Shown here: in pieces, positions 18,241 through 28,000 of the stretch
How positions within the stretch are numbered: the first letter of the stretch is position 1
How the letters are laid out: each line of letters begins with the position of its first letter
NCBI GenBank assembly: GCA_018335935.1
Contig: JAGXRG010000056.1
Location: 1-64,000, forward strand
Length of the DNA: 64,000 nucleotides
Source of the DNA: Chitinophagaceae bacterium
GTDB lineage: Bacteria; Bacteroidota; Bacteroidia; Chitinophagales; Chitinophagaceae
Direction: 5' to 3'
Translations under genes and position numbers: made by a program
Notes under the pieces: generated by a model
Databases searched by the model: none
What the model was told of the DNA's origin: nothing
What the model saw: only the letters and a program-made list of their open reading frames with translations

Positions 18241-19416
18241 TTACTTCACTTTCTTAAATAAGGCTGCAAACATTGTATCTGCTTGTAATGTGAACCCTTC
18301 AAAATATTTGCTGCTTACTAATTCAATAGAATTATTTTTTAAAATTTTTTCAACTACATCTTCATTTTCTTTCTTAAATACACTACAAGTTATATAAAGG
18401 AAATATCCATTATTGCCTAACGATTTTAATGCATTATTTGCAATTAAGCATTGCAATTGATAATAATCCTCAATCTTTTCTTTAGAGAAAAAAGAAATTT
18501 GTTCTGGTGTTCTGCTCCAAGTTCCACTACCAGAACAAGGCACATCACAGATAATAAAATTATAAGTTTTTTTAGTTTCAATTGGTTTTGCTACATCTGC
18601 TACAAAAGAAGTAAACTGATGTATTCCTGCTTCTTTAAAACGCTTTTTAAGATTTTGCAATATGGATGCTCTTGTATCGCTTACTGTAATTTTTAAATCT
18701 TTAAAAATATCCTTAGCTAAAATGGTCTTACCACCACTTGCAGCACAACAATCCCACAATTGAATAGTTTCAGATAAGTTTTCTTTCACAATTAACATAA
18801 ACTCTTCAACACTTTGTGAACTATAATCCTGCACAACAACTTCATTATTTATTGAAACCAATTCATCGACTTTTGTAGTATTGTTTATTGCAATACAATT
18901 CTTATTCATTAATTGATAAGATATTGGTGAATCCTGAAGTTTTTTAATTACTATTTCATTCTGATTAGGTCTAACTCTTAAAAATAAATTGGGCTGAACA
19001 AAATGACTTTCAATAAATCTACCACAATCACTAATTGCACCAAGTTCTTCGAAAAAAGGGAATAAAGTATTTTTGAATTCAGGATATAATTTATCAATAA
19101 ATTGAATTCTTTTGTCAAGTTGACTTTTCCAATTTTCAATGAAATTTCTTGGAAACAATGCTGTAAAGTCTTTTGGTGATTCATTACAAATAAAAAAACC
19201 AATTTTTATTTTTTCTTCTATAGTTAATTTATTAAATGCTTTACCCATTCTAAAATAAGCATAACAAAGAGATAAAATCATTTTTCTATCCTTAGAACCA
19301 TGTTTCTTATGTTGATTAAAATAGGCTTTTGTATAAAAAACAAATGGCTGATCTCCTTTATAGCTAGCTAATATTAATTCTGTAGTTTTTAAATATGAAT
19401 AAAACCTATTTTGCAT
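18241..19416 (-). CDS. RsmB/NOP-family m5C RNA methyltransferase
   Basis: SAM-dependent cytosine-C5 methyltransferase acting on rRNA (16S C967-type by homology). The 391 residues lack a full NusB-like N-terminal domain but have a shortened helical one. The Rossmann core shows LWDCCAASGGKTILAKD. The two catalytic cysteine motifs are DVPCSGSGTW and YITCSVFKKENED, which is diagnostic for NOP2/Sun enzymes. Its stop abuts the convergent regulator gene with no spacer. Confidence 0.9.
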   Translation of the reverse strand: MQNRFYSYLKTTELILASYKGDQPFVFYTKAYFNQHKKHGSKDRKMILSLCYAYFRMGKAFNKLTIEEKIKIGFFICNESPKDFTALFPRNFIENWKSQLDKRIQFIDKLYPEFKNTLFPFFEELGAISDCGRFIESHFVQPNLFLRVRPNQNEIVIKKLQDSPISYQLMNKNCIAINNTTKVDELVSINNEVVVQDYSSQSVEEFMLIVKENLSETIQLWDCCAASGGKTILAKDIFKDLKITVSDTRASILQNLKKRFKEAGIHQFTSFVADVAKPIETKKTYNFIICDVPCSGSGTWSRTPEQISFFSKEKIEDYYQLQCLIANNALKSLGNNGYFLYITCSVFKKENEDVVEKILKNNSIELVSSKYFEGFTLQADTMFAALFKKVK

Positions 19417-19443
19417 TGATGGTGAATAAAAGAGTCAAATGAT

Positions 19444-19451
19444 TATGTTTG
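19444..19451 (+). promoter_or_regulatory. -7 box upstream of the 19485 membrane-protein gene
   Basis: TATGTTTG matches TAnnTTTG. An open frame could be called from the TTG at 19449-19451, but this is the end of the box, so translation should begin at ATG 19485. Confidence 0.55.
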
Positions 19452-19484
19452 CAAATATCTCAACTTATCAAACAATTTAGAACA

Positions 19485-19991
19485 ATGAATTTGACCAAGA
19501 TTTATAAATGGCTTACTTATATTTTAGCTATTCCTACAGCATTTATTGCCTTCTTTTCTTTATTTGGAATTTTGATTGCTATTGCAAATCCACAAATGCT
19601 GATCCCTGTATTTATTATGATTTGTATCGTGGTTTATTATATCAGTTCCTTTATTTTTTTACAAAAAGTACTAACTAAGAATCTAAGCTGCAAAAAAATT
19701 ATCAAAGATTTAATTAAAATCAATGCTATTGCTACTTTAATCTTTTCTGCTTTGAATTTAATACAAATCATTAGTATATACTTTAATCCAGATTTAGTTG
19801 AAACAACAGTTAATGCAATTACAGAACAAAACCAAGGCAATATCAATACTATATTTACAAAACAACAAATCACAACTTTATTTTATACTATAAGTGCTAT
19901 AGTTTCATTCTTTGCTGTTTTACTTATTACCCATATTATTATTGGTTTTAAACTTCTGAAAGAGCATAACGACTCTTTTTTAACAGATTAA
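19485..19991 (+). CDS. Four-helix membrane protein, unknown function
   Basis: 168 residues from ATG 19485 with about four hydrophobic helices: an N-terminal pair around [19 protein letters not shown] and [20 protein letters not shown], a middle helix near [18 protein letters not shown], and a C-terminal helix [21 protein letters not shown]. The loop between helices 3 and 4 is polar. No family recognised. It precedes fabH by about 55 bp on the same strand, but nothing in the sequence ties it to fatty-acid synthesis. Confidence 0.7.
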   Translation: MNLTKIYKWLTYILAIPTAFIAFFSLFGILIAIANPQMLIPVFIMICIVVYYISSFIFLQKVLTKNLSCKKIIKDLIKINAIATLIFSALNLIQIISIYFNPDLVETTVNAITEQNQGNINTIFTKQQITTLFYTISAIVSFFAVLLITHIIIGFKLLKEHNDSFLTD

Positions 19992-20047
19992 ACTACTTTT
20001 GCTTTACTTTTAAAGCTCAAATACAAATTTTAAACTTATATCATAGC

Positions 20048-21037
20048 ATGAATAAAATTACTGCTGCAATTACTGCTGTTGGAGGATATGTTCCTGAAAC
20101 AAAACTAACAAATTTCGATTTGGAGAAGATGGTTGATACTAACGATGAATGGATTAGAACTCGTACAGGCATTAGTGAAAGACGAATACTTAAAGAACCT
20201 GGAAAAGCCACGAGCGATCTTGGTGCACCTGCAATACTTGAAGTATTGAGAAAACGTGGAATTAGTGCTGCAGAAATTGAGTGTATAATTTGTGCAACTG
20301 TAACTGCCGATATGGTTTTTCCTGCAACTGCAAATATTATTGCAGATAAAATTGGAGCAACAAATGCATTTGGTTTCGATTTAAATGCTGCTTGTTCTGG
20401 TTTTTTATTTGCTTTAACTACTGGTGCTGCTTATATTGAAAGTGGCCGTTATAAAAAAGTTATTGTTGTTGGTGCAGATAAAATGAGTGCTATTACTGAT
20501 TATACCGATAGAAATACTTGTGTATTGTTTGGTGATGCTTCTGCTGCAGTTTTATTAGAACCTAATGAAGAAGGCTTAGGAATACAAGATAGTTTATTAA
20601 AAAGTGATGGTAGTGGTGCTAAGTTTTTACATATGAAAGCTGGTGGCTCATTAAAACCTGCTTCTGTTGAATCTGTTTTGGCAAGAGAACACTATGCATA
20701 TCAAGAAGGACAAAGTGTTTTCAAATTTGCAGTTAAGGGTATGGCAGATGTTAGTGCAGAATTATTAGAAAGAAATCAACTCACAGGAGATGATATTTCA
20801 TGGCTTGTGCCACACCAAGCAAACCTTAGAATTGTTGATGCGACTGCGAATAGAATGGGCCTATCGAAAGATAAAGTAATGATCAATATTGAAAGATATG
20901 GCAATACTACTGCAGCAACTATACCTCTTTGTTTATGGGAATGGGAAAGCAAATTAAAAAAAGGTGACAATCTTGTTTTAGCTGCTTTTGGAGGTGGTTT
21001 TACATGGGGTGCAACTTTAATAAAATGGGCTTATTAA
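20048..21037 (+). CDS. fabH: Beta-ketoacyl-ACP synthase III
   Basis: Initiates type II fatty-acid synthesis by condensing acyl-CoA with malonyl-ACP. The 329 residues carry the complete triad: Cys116 in [11 protein letters not shown], His256 in VPHQANLRI and Asn286 in [13 protein letters not shown]. The N-terminal [14 protein letters not shown] motif and the C-terminal [13 protein letters not shown] are typical. Bacteroidota often favour branched primers, but the substrate preference cannot be read here. The EI24-type membrane protein gene follows after 17 bp. Confidence 0.97.
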   Translation: MNKITAAITAVGGYVPETKLTNFDLEKMVDTNDEWIRTRTGISERRILKEPGKATSDLGAPAILEVLRKRGISAAEIECIICATVTADMVFPATANIIADKIGATNAFGFDLNAACSGFLFALTTGAAYIESGRYKKVIVVGADKMSAITDYTDRNTCVLFGDASAAVLLEPNEEGLGIQDSLLKSDGSGAKFLHMKAGGSLKPASVESVLAREHYAYQEGQSVFKFAVKGMADVSAELLERNQLTGDDISWLVPHQANLRIVDATANRMGLSKDKVMINIERYGNTTAATIPLCLWEWESKLKKGDNLVLAAFGGGFTWGATLIKWAY

Positions 21038-21054
21038 AAGCAAACTAATTTAAA

Positions 21055-21831
21055 TTGCTCAAAGAAATCATTATATCTATTCAGGGTTATTTCCAAGCCC
21101 ATCAATTTATTAAAAAACATAAATTGTGGAAATGGATTCTTGTATCCGGAATCATCTATACTATTCTTTTTGTTATTAGCATGATTTTTTTTAGTAAAAC
21201 TGCCACTGGTTTTATTGAATGGCTTACTTTAAAAGCTGGATTAAAGAATTGGCTAGATAAAATGCAAAGCAGTTTTCTTGGCTTTCTATTTGCACTAGGT
21301 GGCATGATTTTTTGGATGATTCAAATGCTTTTATATTTTTCATTGTTTAAATATTTGTTCTTAATTATTGGCTCACCATTCTTTTCCTTATTGAGTGAAA
21401 GAACTTCTGATATTTTAAATGGTACTTCCACAAAATTTAATTTCAATCAGTTCTTGAATGATATGATTCGTGGCATTTCCATAGCCATAAGAAATGCAGG
21501 ATGGCAAACTGTTTACATGTTTGCCATTTTATTTTTAGGCTTTATACCTATTTTAGGTTTGGCTACTCCTTTAATTGCTGTTTTTGTTGAATGTTATTAC
21601 TATGGGTTTAGTATGTTAGATTATAACATGGAACGTGAACAAAAAAATGCAGCTGAAAGCATATACTATATTGGCCATCATAAAGGTTTAGCCATTGGAA
21701 ATGGTATGGTATTTTATTTATTGCATTTATTACCCATTTTGGGCTGGATAATTGCTCCATCGTATGCTGTAATTGCTGCCACCATTAGTTTACAACAGTT
21801 CAAAGAAAAATCTACAGATTTAGATAGTTAA
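21055..21831 (+). CDS. EI24-domain (CysZ/Etoposide-induced 2.4-like) membrane protein
   Basis: 258 residues with four to six membrane helices. The family hallmark PFFSLLSERTSDILNG follows the second hydrophobic block. WQTVYMFAILFLGFIPILG and FVECYYYGFSMLDYNMER correspond to the conserved central region. In other bacteria related proteins include the sulfate permease CysZ, but no sulfate-assimilation gene is near. A TTG start at 21055 is used, since no ATG lies close upstream in frame. The 3' end overlaps the convergent HhH gene by 12 bp. Confidence 0.8.
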   Translation: MLKEIIISIQGYFQAHQFIKKHKLWKWILVSGIIYTILFVISMIFFSKTATGFIEWLTLKAGLKNWLDKMQSSFLGFLFALGGMIFWMIQMLLYFSLFKYLFLIIGSPFFSLLSERTSDILNGTSTKFNFNQFLNDMIRGISIAIRNAGWQTVYMFAILFLGFIPILGLATPLIAVFVECYYYGFSMLDYNMEREQKNAAESIYYIGHHKGLAIGNGMVFYLLHLLPILGWIIAPSYAVIAATISLQQFKEKSTDLDS

Positions 21832-22719
21832 ATAAGGAGCTATTTTTTGATAGATTGAAGAAGTGATAAAAACAATTTTTTTAAGATCGTTTACTGTACT
21901 AAAACTTCCATACTTTTCTCTATAATAAATTATAGCTTTAGCTAAATTTTTATCAATATAAGGATGTTGAGAAAGTTCAAATTCTGAAGCAGTATTAATA
22001 TTAATTTGTCTTAATGCAATTGTATTGACTCTTAAAAAAGGCAATATGGTTTTATAAACTGTATCGGTAACTCCATAGGTTTCTTTTACTTGTTCTATTA
22101 CAATAAAACCACCAAGTTTTTCTCTATAGTTAAAAATTTTATAGGCAATAGTTGTTTCAATGGGTAAATTTCTAAAATCTGCAATTGTAGCAGTGTTGAT
22201 ATCTATTAATTGTGGCGATTTATTTATAGTAAAATTCTCAAAAGATTTTTTTATTTCTTGTTGAGGTAAAATAATATAAGGAACTAAAACATCAGCATCT
22301 TCTTTTTTCAATCCCCAAATTTTTCTAAAATCATCGGGCTTTCTAAAGCTTCCACCCTTGTTTCTATAATTAAGAATTGTTTTAACCAATCTAGGATTTA
22401 AACCTAAAGCTAATAATCCATTTTCATCTAATGTATTAGGATTAAAACTAAATGGTTTTAAAGTTGTTGAATATTCTTGACTTTTATTAAAATCAAACTT
22501 TTTATACTTTGGTTCTTGAGCAATAACCTCAACACTTTCTTGATGAGCCAAAATTGAATCTGCTATTTTAGCTAACGACGAATCAAAGGGTTCTTTGGAT
22601 TTTGTATAAGAATAATAATAAGGCAATGAAATAAAAATTGCTATAATGATGAGAATGATGATAGCAATTGAAGATTCTTTTCTAGAAAAAGTTAAGTAGT
22701 CTTTAATAAACCGCTTCAT
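21820..22719 (-). CDS. Membrane-anchored helix-hairpin-helix (ComEA-like) protein
   Basis: 299 residues. A basic N-terminus and one membrane helix (SIAIIILIIIAIFISLPYYY) precede three HhH modules. The first is FNPNTLDENGLLALGLNPR, the second IDINTATIADFRNLP and the third ININTASEFELSQHP, each followed by a YR-K-GGSF-type strand. The fold binds DNA non-specifically in ComEA, but Bacteroidota proteins of this plan are uncharacterised, and DNA uptake is only a guess. It heads away from the MBL hydrolase gene, 12 bp apart, in the same minus-strand operon. Confidence 0.85.
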   Translation of the reverse strand: MKRFIKDYLTFSRKESSIAIIILIIIAIFISLPYYYSYTKSKEPFDSSLAKIADSILAHQESVEVIAQEPKYKKFDFNKSQEYSTTLKPFSFNPNTLDENGLLALGLNPRLVKTILNYRNKGGSFRKPDDFRKIWGLKKEDADVLVPYIILPQQEIKKSFENFTINKSPQLIDINTATIADFRNLPIETTIAYKIFNYREKLGGFIVIEQVKETYGVTDTVYKTILPFLRVNTIALRQININTASEFELSQHPYIDKNLAKAIIYYREKYGSFSTVNDLKKIVFITSSIYQKIAPYLTI

Positions 22720-22731
22720 AACAAGTTCTTA

Positions 22732-23505
22732 TCACAAATCTAAAACTAATTCATCAAATGCCAATTGAATGTGACTGGGTAATTCTTTATTAATATCATC
22801 ATGCAAACCCATTTGATGACTGATGTGGGTTAAATAAACTTTTGGAATTTTCAATTGCAGTGATAAATCAACGGCTTCTTGTAAAGTAAAATGAGAAATA
22901 TGAGCCTTTTTTCTTAAGGCATTTAATACTAATACTTTTGACCCTTTTATTTTTTCTAATTCAGAAGCCTCTATTTTATTAGCATCTGTAATGTAGGTAA
23001 AATCTCCAATCCTAAAGCCTAATACTGGCATTTTTAAATGCCAAACTTTAATGGGCATAATTTCAATATCACCAATAGTAAATTTTATATCATCTATCAA
23101 ATGAATATCAAAACTTGGAACACCAGGATACTTATCTTCAGTAAATGCATAATGCAATTCTTTTTTAATTCCATTTAATGTAATATTATTTACATATAAC
23201 GGCATGTCTTTCTTACTAAAAAAATTAAATGCTTTTACATCATCTAAACCACCTATATGATCTTTATGAGGATGGGTGAAAACAATTGCATCAACTTGCT
23301 GAGTATGGCTACGCAACATCTGATATCTGAAATCTGGAGTAGTATCAATAACAATTGTTGTAGTTGAAGATTTTATAAGAATACTACTTCTAAGCCTTTT
23401 GTCTTTCTTGTGAACAGATGTACAAACCTCACAATTACAGCCAATCATTGGCACACCACTACTAGTTCCAGTACCTAAAAAAGTTATTTGAAGTGGAGTG
23501 CTCAA
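22732..23505 (-). CDS. MBL-fold metallo-hydrolase (PhnP-like)
   Basis: 257 residues. It opens with ITFLGTGTSSGVPMIGCNCEVC, which contains the conserved early Cys pair of PhnP/lipoate-type phosphodiesterases. The metal-binding motif is FTHPHKDHIGGLDD, followed by HLKMPVLGFRI, TYITDANKI and a C-terminal LTHISHQMG. Likely a phosphodiesterase with two metal ions; the substrate is unknown. It is the middle member of a minus-strand group and lies 8 bp downstream of the 90-residue unknown. Confidence 0.88.
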   Translation of the reverse strand: MSTPLQITFLGTGTSSGVPMIGCNCEVCTSVHKKDKRLRSSILIKSSTTTIVIDTTPDFRYQMLRSHTQQVDAIVFTHPHKDHIGGLDDVKAFNFFSKKDMPLYVNNITLNGIKKELHYAFTEDKYPGVPSFDIHLIDDIKFTIGDIEIMPIKVWHLKMPVLGFRIGDFTYITDANKIEASELEKIKGSKVLVLNALRKKAHISHFTLQEAVDLSLQLKIPKVYLTHISHQMGLHDDINKELPSHIQLAFDELVLDL

Positions 23506-23513
23506 AAAAATGA

Positions 23514-23786
23514 TTATGCTATGATTAAAGTTTTATTGAGAATTGATTCGTATAGTTTTTGACTATCCAGTGTGAGTTTATCGTAATTAATATTGAGTTG
23601 TGGAATTAAATCTAGCAAAGTATTAATTCTTCCTTCGGTATCTAAAAATTTATTCAATACCACTACCCTTTTTGCTTCTAATAAACACCAACCACTTTGA
23701 AAATTACCACGCTCGTAACGAACAGTAAATTCAGATTGACTTATAATATTCTCTAACTTGTCGAGTGTATGTTGTGTTGCCTTCAT
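23514..23786 (-). CDS. Small conserved-looking protein, unknown function
   Basis: 90 residues, soluble and of mixed alpha/beta character: a helical start (TQHTLDKLENIISQSEF), a strand pair (VRYERGNFQSGWCLLEAKRVVVLNKF) and two C-terminal helices. No membrane segment or signal peptide. No family recognised with confidence. Tight spacing to the MBL hydrolase gene (8 bp) supports a real, co-transcribed gene. Confidence 0.72.
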   Translation of the reverse strand: MKATQHTLDKLENIISQSEFTVRYERGNFQSGWCLLEAKRVVVLNKFLDTEGRINTLLDLIPQLNINYDKLTLDSQKLYESILNKTLIIA

Positions 23787-23856
23787 ATGGGTATTATGAG
23801 TTGTAAAAATAAATCAACTAAAAAAAATAGAGCATTTTATTTTTCACTGCAATCTA

Positions 23857-24885
23857 CTATATATTAAAATAAATTTCAGTGGCTCCATATCCAAACCTTT
23901 CATGATATTGATTAATAAAACTTTTTACCTCTTTGCGTAGTTTTAATAATGAATGAATCTCTTCTTTCAATTTACCTTTACCAACACCATGAATAATAGT
24001 AAACTTTGGAATTTTGTTTACCACAGCCAAATGAAACCACTTTTCAAAAGTTTCTAATTGAATATGTAATATTTCAGCATTTGATTTACCTTGCCAATTA
24101 TCGATTATTTTTTCGATGTGCAAATCAACTACAGACTGAGCTGTTGGTAAATGTTCTCGAATTTTTGAAGCATCATATACTTTAAATCCTGCATTAGATA
24201 GTTTAGTTAAATCGAACGATTCTTGATAAATTTTAGTAGGATAATCCTCAAACAACAAATACAATATGGCTTCTCCATTTTTTTGTTTTAGCTGTTCAAT
24301 TTTTTGAAAAATCTGTTTGGGCTTTAACTTTAAATTACATTCAAAAAAATCTTGATGATTTTTACTTGGCTTAGTTAAGCTGAATTCAAATATAAAATTC
24401 GGACTATCATTGATATGTTCAAATTCAATTTCTTGAATTAATAATTGTTGCTGAACATTAAGAAAACATGAAAATTCAGAGTTGATGTTACCATTTAATT
24501 CTAATTGATACTTACAATTGAAATCAAATGCAGTTTGGTTAATGATAAAAATTTGAAGTTTTTCAACGATTTCATCATCAAATTCATCTAATCCAAAACT
24601 TGGAACAATTGCTACCCAAACAGCTTTTTCTTTTGTAAATACCTGAGTTGAATTTGTTAATGTTGAATTTGATGAGACCTGCTTAACCACTTGCTTTGGT
24701 TTAGGCTCAAGATTTTTATCTTTTGTAAATCTGTAGAAATAAGGAAAATCTATTTGATCCATATAAGCAGGAAATTTTACTCCCCTTACTTCAATCATTA
24801 CCATTTTATCATCAATAATATCTATAACTTTCCCTTCTTCATTGGAGTGTAAAACAATAATCTCGTCGCCTATTTGATATTTCAT
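23857..24885 (-). CDS. Smr-domain protein with DUF2027-type N-terminal region
   Basis: 342 residues. The N-terminus is a small beta domain (YQIGDEIIVLHSNEEGKVIDI), followed by a beta-rich DUF2027-like middle. The C-terminal Smr domain contains VVDLHIEKI and FTIIHGVGKGKLKEEI, the DLH and HGxGxG motifs of MutS2-type Smr endonucleases. The MutS ATPase is absent. Smr domains cut DNA or RNA (for example ribosome-linked mRNA cleavage). Which applies here is unknown. A good AAGGAG ribosome-binding site lies about 10 bp before the ATG. Confidence 0.88.
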   Translation of the reverse strand: MKYQIGDEIIVLHSNEEGKVIDIIDDKMVMIEVRGVKFPAYMDQIDFPYFYRFTKDKNLEPKPKQVVKQVSSNSTLTNSTQVFTKEKAVWVAIVPSFGLDEFDDEIVEKLQIFIINQTAFDFNCKYQLELNGNINSEFSCFLNVQQQLLIQEIEFEHINDSPNFIFEFSLTKPSKNHQDFFECNLKLKPKQIFQKIEQLKQKNGEAILYLLFEDYPTKIYQESFDLTKLSNAGFKVYDASKIREHLPTAQSVVDLHIEKIIDNWQGKSNAEILHIQLETFEKWFHLAVVNKIPKFTIIHGVGKGKLKEEIHSLLKLRKEVKSFINQYHERFGYGATEIYFNI

Positions 24886-24927
24886 GATGTTATCATCTCC
24901 TTAAATCTTAAAGAAAGATTTATTAGC

Positions 24928-25884
24928 TTATATTTTTGTTGATTTTTCACCCTTCTTTTTAGGTTCCTTTTTCTTTGGGTATGCATCATCAAAAAAACAA
25001 TCCATTCCTCTTCTATTACCACAACTACCTTTTTCTTTAATAGAAATAGAATTTCTTCCAAATGAAAAATTAATAATACAAGGATCTCCACCAACTAAAT
25101 ATACAGCGTGTGTACTATCTGTTAATTTCATTTCACCTTTTAATTCGCCTATACATTTGCCATTATCCTTTTCAATATGCAAGAAAAAGATATATTCTTG
25201 TCTTGTTCTACCATCTCTTAAAGCAATAAAGTTTCTATCATCTTCAACATAATCACCAGAATAAGGATTATTTTTTGCTAACAAATCAATCGGATTTACA
25301 ATAGCTGTTAATTTTTCACTGCGTTCATTGGTTTCTTTTACAACATTTACAAAATTTTTATTCATAAATGCCCAACCTGTCTTAGTGTATTTAAATTCTT
25401 TTTCTGTTGTAGTTCTTTCTTTGCTTACAAAAAAAGTTGGCTCTCTGTTTATAGTTAAGGTGTAATTGTAATTATCATCTTTGGTAATTGCATACAATTT
25501 TTTAGATGCTAAATAATTGTTCTTTTTATCCATTGCAACTACAAAAACTGTTGGTAATTTATTTCGAACAGAAACCAATAGCAAATATATTTCGGCATTT
25601 TTTTCAATTCTTCCTAATGCATGAAAAGCATATTTTTTTTCTCCTTCAGCAAAACTGTTTATTATAGAATCAGGTATAAAACGATTGAGATGACGAGGAT
25701 GAATTTTAATAGAATCTGCTAAGTCTATTATCTCCTTATCAGAAGCTGTAAAATTTTTTTCTAACAATGGAAATGCAGCAACAAACTCATTGGGTTTAAT
25801 AGGTGCATCAATACTTAAATCAGTTTCTTTATCACCACAACTGATTAATATAAACAAACTGAAATAAGCAATAAATTTTTTCAT
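24928..25884 (-). CDS. Lipoprotein, unknown function
   Basis: About 318 residues with an SpII signal (MKKFIAYFSLFILISCGDK). The mature part is beta-rich. Near its C-terminus it has a CIGELKGEMKLTDSTHAVY segment and a cysteine pair around GSCGNRRGMDC, ending in a strongly basic tail (KKKEPKKKGEKSTK). The frame opens at a TTG two codons upstream, but ATG 25884 places the lysines at the N-terminus as in a normal signal. It lies 23 bp downstream of yidC on the same strand. No family recognised. Confidence 0.75.
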   Translation of the reverse strand: MKKFIAYFSLFILISCGDKETDLSIDAPIKPNEFVAAFPLLEKNFTASDKEIIDLADSIKIHPRHLNRFIPDSIINSFAEGEKKYAFHALGRIEKNAEIYLLLVSVRNKLPTVFVVAMDKKNNYLASKKLYAITKDDNYNYTLTINREPTFFVSKERTTTEKEFKYTKTGWAFMNKNFVNVVKETNERSEKLTAIVNPIDLLAKNNPYSGDYVEDDRNFIALRDGRTRQEYIFFLHIEKDNGKCIGELKGEMKLTDSTHAVYLVGGDPCIINFSFGRNSISIKEKGSCGNRRGMDCFFDDAYPKKKEPKKKGEKSTKI

Positions 25885-25913
25885 GCTCAATTTTAATGAA
25901 AATAATTCAACCT

Positions 25914-27755
25914 TTATTTTTTTCCTGAAGTTTTTGCTTTCATTTCTTGAATCTTTTTTTGAGATTCCATCATTTGCTCATAGCGTTCTTGCCATTTACT
26001 CTTTGTTTTAACTTTAGGGTTCTTTCTTTTCTCTTGAATTTTAGCCAATATTTTATCGTGATCTAAAATAAACTTTTGAATTACAAACTGAAGGATTAAT
26101 GTAATTAAATTAGACACTGTATAATACCAAGTTAAAGCTGCTGGTAAATTATTGAATACAAAGAATAAAATAAAAGGGAAAATATATGGCATATACTTCA
26201 ATGCAGGATTATCCTGTGTTGGTGTATTACCCATATTATAAATAGAAATTAAGAAACTAGTAATAACTGCAGTTATGGTAAACATACTGATATGACTAAT
26301 ACCTATTATTGAAGTTTTCCAAGTAATTACTGCATCAAAAACAGATAAATCATTACTCCATAAAAACGCTTGCCCCCTTAAATCGATATTGGTATTAAAG
26401 AAACTATATAAAGCAAAGAATATAGGAATTTGCAATAGTGCAGGTAAACAACCACCTAAAGGATTTACCCCAGCTTCTCTAAACAACTTCATTTGTTCCA
26501 TAGCATAACCTTGCTGATCACTACCCATTTTCTTTTTTAGTTCATCTAACTCTGGTCTTAACACTTTCATTTTTGCACCACTCACATAACTTCCATACAT
26601 CAAAGGAGCAGTGATTAAACGAATGAAAATGGTTAATAACAAAATAGCCCATCCATAACTTGAAATAAAACTGGTTATCAAGTCAAAAATTGGCATGATG
26701 ATAAACTTATTAATAGGTCTTACAAATGCATATAAATCTCTTCCCAGATTTACAATCTTTTGCATTTCTGGTGGTGTTTGTGATTTTAAAACATTAAAAT
26801 CGTTTGGACCATAATACAGCTGCATAGGCACTGTTGTGTTTGCACCAGAAACATTCATTATAAACTGTGCATCAATTTTTGCTAGCTCTGTTGAGGTATC
26901 TACAGCATTTCTTTGCCATTGAACAGCACCATTATTAAAATTATTTTTTGCTACTAAAGTGGTATTAAAAAATTGCTGAACAACAGACATCCAATTGGTG
27001 GGCTTTTCAAACTGATGTTCAGTATTAGAACTTATATAATCAAACTCTCCTCCCTCAAAAAAACAAATATTACTCATTTGCTGACGCTCATATGCTGCAC
27101 TTTTTTCGTGTTGAGAAGTAGTAGTTTTCCAAACAAAATTGAGTTGATTATTGGTTAATAATTTTGGAACATTTTGTAATCCAATATTCCAATCAATCAT
27201 GTATTTATTTGGATAAACAGTAAAGCTGTGTGTTACTGGAGAACCTAAAGAGTCAGTTAAACTATAACTTATAGTTTGAGCACCTTCTTTACTAGTAACA
27301 ACTTCACCACTAGAAAAGAAAAGATCATTAGTATTTTCGGCTTTGTTATCAGTTAAATTTATATTATAGCCAATTTGATCAGTTTTATTGCCCAACTTAA
27401 CCAATGAACTATCGAAAGATCTATACTTTTTTAATGTAACAGATCTAATTTTTCCACCTTTATTAGTAAACTCAACTTTAAATAAATCGTTTTCTACAAT
27501 TTTAATCTGTTCTGTTTGAACTGATGGTTGATTTGAATTTATGGCTACAGATGGACCATTATTTATTGTAGTAATAGCATTTTTAACTGAGTCGGTTTCA
27601 GCAACCTTTCCAATATTTAACTTGGCTATAGAGTCTTTTTGTTTTTGCTCATAAGCTTGTAAAGCAGCAGCTTGTCTATTAGCATTCCAGAAATAAGCAA
27701 AAAATAATACTGCTAATAATACAAACCCAATGACCGTGTTCTTATCGAATTTCAT
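25914..27755 (-). CDS. yidC: Membrane protein insertase YidC
   Basis: Inserts and folds inner-membrane proteins, alone or with SecYEG. The 613 residues show an N-terminal helix and a large periplasmic beta-sandwich (about 60-350). Five C-terminal helices follow, with the conserved cytoplasmic hairpin (KMKVLRPELDELKKKMGSDQ) and the NPLGGCLPALLQIPIFFALY motif. The basic tail (KKIQEMKAKTSGKK) is where ribosomes contact YidC. In many genomes yidC sits near rpmH and rnpA. Here rpmH is about 30 kb away, and the divergent neighbour is smc. Confidence 0.97.
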   Translation of the reverse strand: MKFDKNTVIGFVLLAVLFFAYFWNANRQAAALQAYEQKQKDSIAKLNIGKVAETDSVKNAITTINNGPSVAINSNQPSVQTEQIKIVENDLFKVEFTNKGGKIRSVTLKKYRSFDSSLVKLGNKTDQIGYNINLTDNKAENTNDLFFSSGEVVTSKEGAQTISYSLTDSLGSPVTHSFTVYPNKYMIDWNIGLQNVPKLLTNNQLNFVWKTTTSQHEKSAAYERQQMSNICFFEGGEFDYISSNTEHQFEKPTNWMSVVQQFFNTTLVAKNNFNNGAVQWQRNAVDTSTELAKIDAQFIMNVSGANTTVPMQLYYGPNDFNVLKSQTPPEMQKIVNLGRDLYAFVRPINKFIIMPIFDLITSFISSYGWAILLLTIFIRLITAPLMYGSYVSGAKMKVLRPELDELKKKMGSDQQGYAMEQMKLFREAGVNPLGGCLPALLQIPIFFALYSFFNTNIDLRGQAFLWSNDLSVFDAVITWKTSIIGISHISMFTITAVITSFLISIYNMGNTPTQDNPALKYMPYIFPFILFFVFNNLPAALTWYYTVSNLITLILQFVIQKFILDHDKILAKIQEKRKNPKVKTKSKWQERYEQMMESQKKIQEMKAKTSGKK

Positions 27756-27773
27756 ACCTATAAATTAAGTCGG

Positions 27774-27781
27774 CAAAGGTA
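27774..27781 (-). promoter_or_regulatory. -7 box upstream of yidC
   Basis: TACCTTTG on the minus strand, a perfect TAnnTTTG match, 18 bp before the yidC ATG. Confidence 0.65.
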
Positions 27782-28000
27782 GGGGACGAAAAATTTTTTG
27801 CTGAATTTTAATTTTCAACTAAAACTTATGTTTTTGCAAATCATTCTTTTACATTTTAAAATGAGTCAACTAATACTACAAAACTGAAATTCAGAATTTT
27901 ATGATTATTCAGTTCCCCACTATTTATTCACAACTTAAAATGCATAGTTTAAAAAAACAAGGAAATCCTCTATGTTCGCAGACACGTAAAAGGTTAGTAT

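Noticed and set aside
27782-28000. A hidden small gene or RNA between yidC and smc
   Set aside because: No open frame with a start and plausible composition, no tRNA-like or terminator structure; the region is explained as divergent promoters and the smc leader.
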